The notes under the pieces: model-generated
Database searches by the model: none
Seen by the model: the letters and a program-made list of their open reading frames with translations, nothing else
What the model was told of the DNA's origin: nothing
In this document: positions 62,701 to 64,000 of the stretch, piece after piece
How positions within the stretch are numbered: the stretch's first letter is position 1
How the letters are laid out: each line of letters starts with the position of its first letter
Translations under genes and position numbers: made by a program
NCBI GenBank assembly: GCA_031969915.1
Contig: DALYJJ010000008.1
Coordinates: forward strand, 1-64,000
DNA from: DALYJJ01 sp031969915
Lineage (GTDB): Bacteria > Acidobacteriota > Terriglobia > Bryobacterales > Bryobacteraceae
DNA: 64,000 nt
Direction: 5' to 3'

Positions 62701-64000
62701 TTGCGCGTAGGGCGTCCCGGTTGTGGAATGCGGGAGCGCAGGGGGCGTTACGATGGCCAGCGGAGCAACAGCACTCATCTGAACGCGGCGCACGCGATGA
62801 TAGCTCCAGTCCGCGACGTAAACGTCGCCCGCCGCACTCACTGCGACGCCGCCCACCCAGCCTAAACCAGCTTGCGAAGCCGGCCCATTGTCGCCTCCGT
62901 TGGACGGCAGGCTGCTTCCTACCAGTGTGGTGATCAGGCCACGGCTGACCCTTCGCACGCGGAAGTTCGCGTGATCGGCGATGTAGAGCGTACCCGAGGC
63001 ATCCACCGCGACATCTGCCGCGCCGGATAACCGGGCGGCGGTGGCGGCCTCGTTATCGCCGTGACTCCCCTGCTCCACGCCTCCGGCCACGGTCGAGATT
63101 CCTCCCTGTGAGACCTTTCGCACGCGGTTACCGTCGGCGATGTAGAGGTTGCCTTCCAGGTCGAGTGCAATGCCCTCGGGGCGATCCAGTTGCGCGGCAG
63201 TGGCGCGGCCGTAGTCGCCGTTGTAGCCCTGGATGCCGTTCCCGGCCACAGTGGTGACGATACCGCCCTCGATCTTCCGCACGCGGCGGTTCTCCAGATC
63301 CGAGAAGTAGAGATTGCCCGCGCCGTCGAGAGCCAAGCCCCAAGGCGAGTTCAGGCGCGCGTTGACGGCTGGTCCTCCATCGCCGGCGAAACCCGGGCTG
63401 CCCGTACCGGCAATGGTAGAGATGATCCCTCCCGCCGTCACCTTGCGAATTCGCTGATTGCCGGTATCGGCGATGAAGAGGTTGCCGGCCGCGTCCACGG
63501 CGACCCCTGCCGGTGCGCGCAGACTTGCGGTGGTTGCCGGGCCGCCATCTCCGGTGAACCCGGCGGTCCCGGTTCCGGCAACGGTGGTGATCACGCCAGC
63601 CGCCACTTTGCGCACTCGGTTGTTGATCTGATCCGCGATGTAGAGGTTGCCTGCGGAATCCACGGCCATACCGGTGGGCCGATTGAGGGCCGCAGCGGTT
63701 GCGCTTCCGCCATCTCCGGAGTAGCCGGGGCTGCCTGTGCCGGCTACGGCCCGAATGACCGGTGAGGGTTGGCCGCGAACCAACAAGCCGAACCCACGGG
63801 TCACGACGGCTGAGGCGCTGTCGCGGACTTCGACGAACAGTGTGTACGAGCCAGCGGCTGTGGGCCGGCCGGAAAGAACACCCGCCGATGAGAGCGCTAG
63901 TCCCGGAGCTGCGGTTGATGCTTCGAGCGACCACCGGTAGGGAGGCGATCCTCCCGTCGCTGTGAACGACGCTGAGTAGTCGACGCCGGCTGTTGCCGCC
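59758..64000 (-). CDS. Giant secreted NHL/Ig-like protein with TIGR03437-type domain (5' end beyond window)
   Basis: The frame runs open to the right edge; at least 1414 residues. Order from the N-terminal side: Ig-like He_PIG domain (cut by the edge), a first block of six NHL repeats (about 62780-63765), two Ig-like domains (about 62230-62770), a second block of six NHL repeats (about 61230-62225), another Ig-like domain, then a TIGR03437-type ('Solibacter C-terminal') domain at about 60190-60930 (SIYGLNLAPR, TQINTQVPWNV), and a final ~145-residue domain with two cysteines. NHL units carry GDGGPA, RGVAVD and NVYVAD. Probably a cell-surface or secreted binding protein; no enzymatic domain. 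Confidence 0.88.
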   Translation of the reverse strand, partial: AATAGVDYSASFTATGGSPPYRWSLEASTAAPGLALSSAGVLSGRPTAAGSYTLFVEVRDSASAVVTRGFGLLVRGQPSPVIRAVAGTGSPGYSGDGGSATAAALNRPTGMAVDSAGNLYIADQINNRVRKVAAGVITTVAGTGTAGFTGDGGPATTASLRAPAGVAVDAAGNLFIADTGNQRIRKVTAGGIISTIAGTGSPGFAGDGGPAVNARLNSPWGLALDGAGNLYFSDLENRRVRKIEGGIVTTVAGNGIQGYNGDYGRATAAQLDRPEGIALDLEGNLYIADGNRVRKVSQGGISTVAGGVEQGSHGDNEAATAARLSGAADVAVDASGTLYIADHANFRVRRVSRGLITTLVGSSLPSNGGDNGPASQAGLGWVGGVAVSAAGDVYVADWSYHRVRRVQMSAVAPLAIVTPPALPHSTTGTPYAQPFGATGGTLPYTWTLAAGTLPAGLTLTQLGMLNGSPLAAATHDFSVRVRDGAGAAADAAFRIVVTDASRITFVSESQLAPGIIGAGYYRVLRTAGGAAPQRWSLVSGTLPPGLTLSVDGVVSGIPTGAGTYRFTVDVKDGAGTGASMQIAMVVVEGASDVIYTLAGKGEFGAVGDGGPAVDARLNQPHSVAVDASRTVFIADFGHSRIRKILADGTIVTVGGTGISGFSGDGGPAAQAQIRYPDSLALDENGTLYFSDSGNARIRKITPAGIISTVAGTGASGFSGDGGPASAARLSTPRGVAVDTAGNVFFADENNHRIRRIGSNGVITTIAGNGDPGYAGDSGPATQARLSSPRGVAVDRNGNVYVADVGNGRIRRIDANGVITTAAGSGLPGFSGDNGPATAARLFYPRGVAVNASGRFYIADTDNHRLRMVTQDGTILTLAGTETRGFAGDGGPARAARLSAPLSAAIDSAGNIYIAEETNHRIRVIRTPYSPALSILTVPQLPRAVEGIGYSVTLMSTGGAAPHSWSLLSGSLPGGLSIQGDRITGTPSAAGSFSITLQVRDATGTVVYRIFSLTVHRPSSNQPLISPGGVINAASNAKGQAVAPGSLVSIYGLNLAPRLAQAGDPPLPTTLEGVRVTFNNVPAPLQVVSPTQINTQVPWNVLSGGRTSGSAEVVVTSDGASSEPETVAIVPIAPGIFAVRYGVGPAIAINPDGTLAAPPGAVQGFASHAASVGDAGGLLVLATGLGPLDSTPANGANSLDRLRKTVTTPEVLVGGSPVPVVFSGASPQFAGVNQINIAIPAGTPVGDQLPLQIRGGGITTTDQVTIAVAWPQGGCVTLAGRWLAREQGTLRCTLTINGESETDTDTISSADILTMTQTGCQVAYTSPSLTAVFQSGRSPRQGEVSGATVRFSGIMGEIAAGFVYERNVFEATGTLRGNVLALTGSGALIARGVWQGMNAQFSCTANTTATMTKQ
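61230..62225 (-). repeat. Six tandem NHL repeats (second propeller)
   Basis: Six units of about 55 residues (about 165 bases), each with T(I/V)AGTG, GFSGDGGPA, PRGVAVD and (V/I)YVAD-type pieces. The number six matches a six-bladed propeller. Confidence 0.8.
62780..63765 (-). repeat. Six tandem NHL repeats (first propeller)
   Basis: Six units of the same type; the fifth and sixth are more diverged (GGVEQGSHGDNE, VGSSLPSNGGDNG). Separated from the second set by two Ig-like domains. Confidence 0.8.

Overview
The window is a GC-rich, gene-dense piece of a bacterial chromosome. The likeliest source is an acidobacterium of the Bryobacterales / Solibacter type. The evidence for that is a giant secreted NHL-repeat protein carrying the 'Solibacter C-terminal' (TIGR03437-like) domain, a winged-helix/TM/PD40-propeller receptor, several small secreted proteins of unknown function, and the overall gene set. 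This assignment is inference from domain content; there is no rRNA gene in the window. Starts are often TTG or GTG, and I chose them from Shine-Dalgarno (SD) spacing where possible. Two runs of N (42870-42879 and 49584-49606) show that the sequence is a scaffold.

Left part (1-11 kb): a ClpB-D2-like ATPase cut by the window edge, infA, a one-component receptor with a PD40 propeller, a three-gene operon of secreted proteins that includes a tandem paralogous pair, a secreted esterase, an SDR, murB, a DUF2461 protein, a BON-domain protein and a small PilZ-like protein.

11-21 kb: a reverse-strand Complex I operon ordered nuoC-D-I-J-K-L-M-N-H. It lacks nuoA, B, E, F and G, nuoH sits last, and a textbook intrinsic terminator lies between nuoI and nuoJ. 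21-30 kb: a GNAT acetyltransferase, an NTF2-like secreted protein, an RsbW/RsbV-like pair next to a NarL-type regulator with a degenerate receiver, a TIGR02147-like regulator with a VOC protein, a TPR membrane protein with a dGTPase, and a MacA-like adaptor with its ABC ATPase but no permease.

29-39 kb: core informational genes. dnaE-accA are adjacent and followed by a small four-cysteine membrane protein. Then come tRNA-Arg(CCT), purD, mnmG, and parA-parB with two parS-like palindromes in the parA leader (suggesting that the replication origin is not far away), and tRNA-Met(CAT).

39-51 kb: a cell-surface polysaccharide locus. It has a Wzt-type ABC ATPase with a C-terminal sugar-binding domain, an overlapping methyltransferase with a long C-terminal coiled coil, and six glycosyltransferase genes, one of them a GT2-GT4 fusion broken by an assembly artefact. 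Alanine racemase follows directly. The Wzt/methyltransferase pair looks like a minimal version of the Wzt/WbdD chain-termination and length-ruler system, which is the most interesting candidate here. No Wzm permease is present.

51-64 kb: a POTRA protein with an unusually short C-terminus, a CBS-pair protein, a ferredoxin-NADP-reductase-like flavoprotein, an MgtC/SapB membrane protein, a PfkB kinase head-to-head with an EamA transporter, biosynthetic arginine decarboxylase (speA), a second SDR, and the large NHL/Ig-like/TIGR03437 secreted protein, which runs off the right edge.
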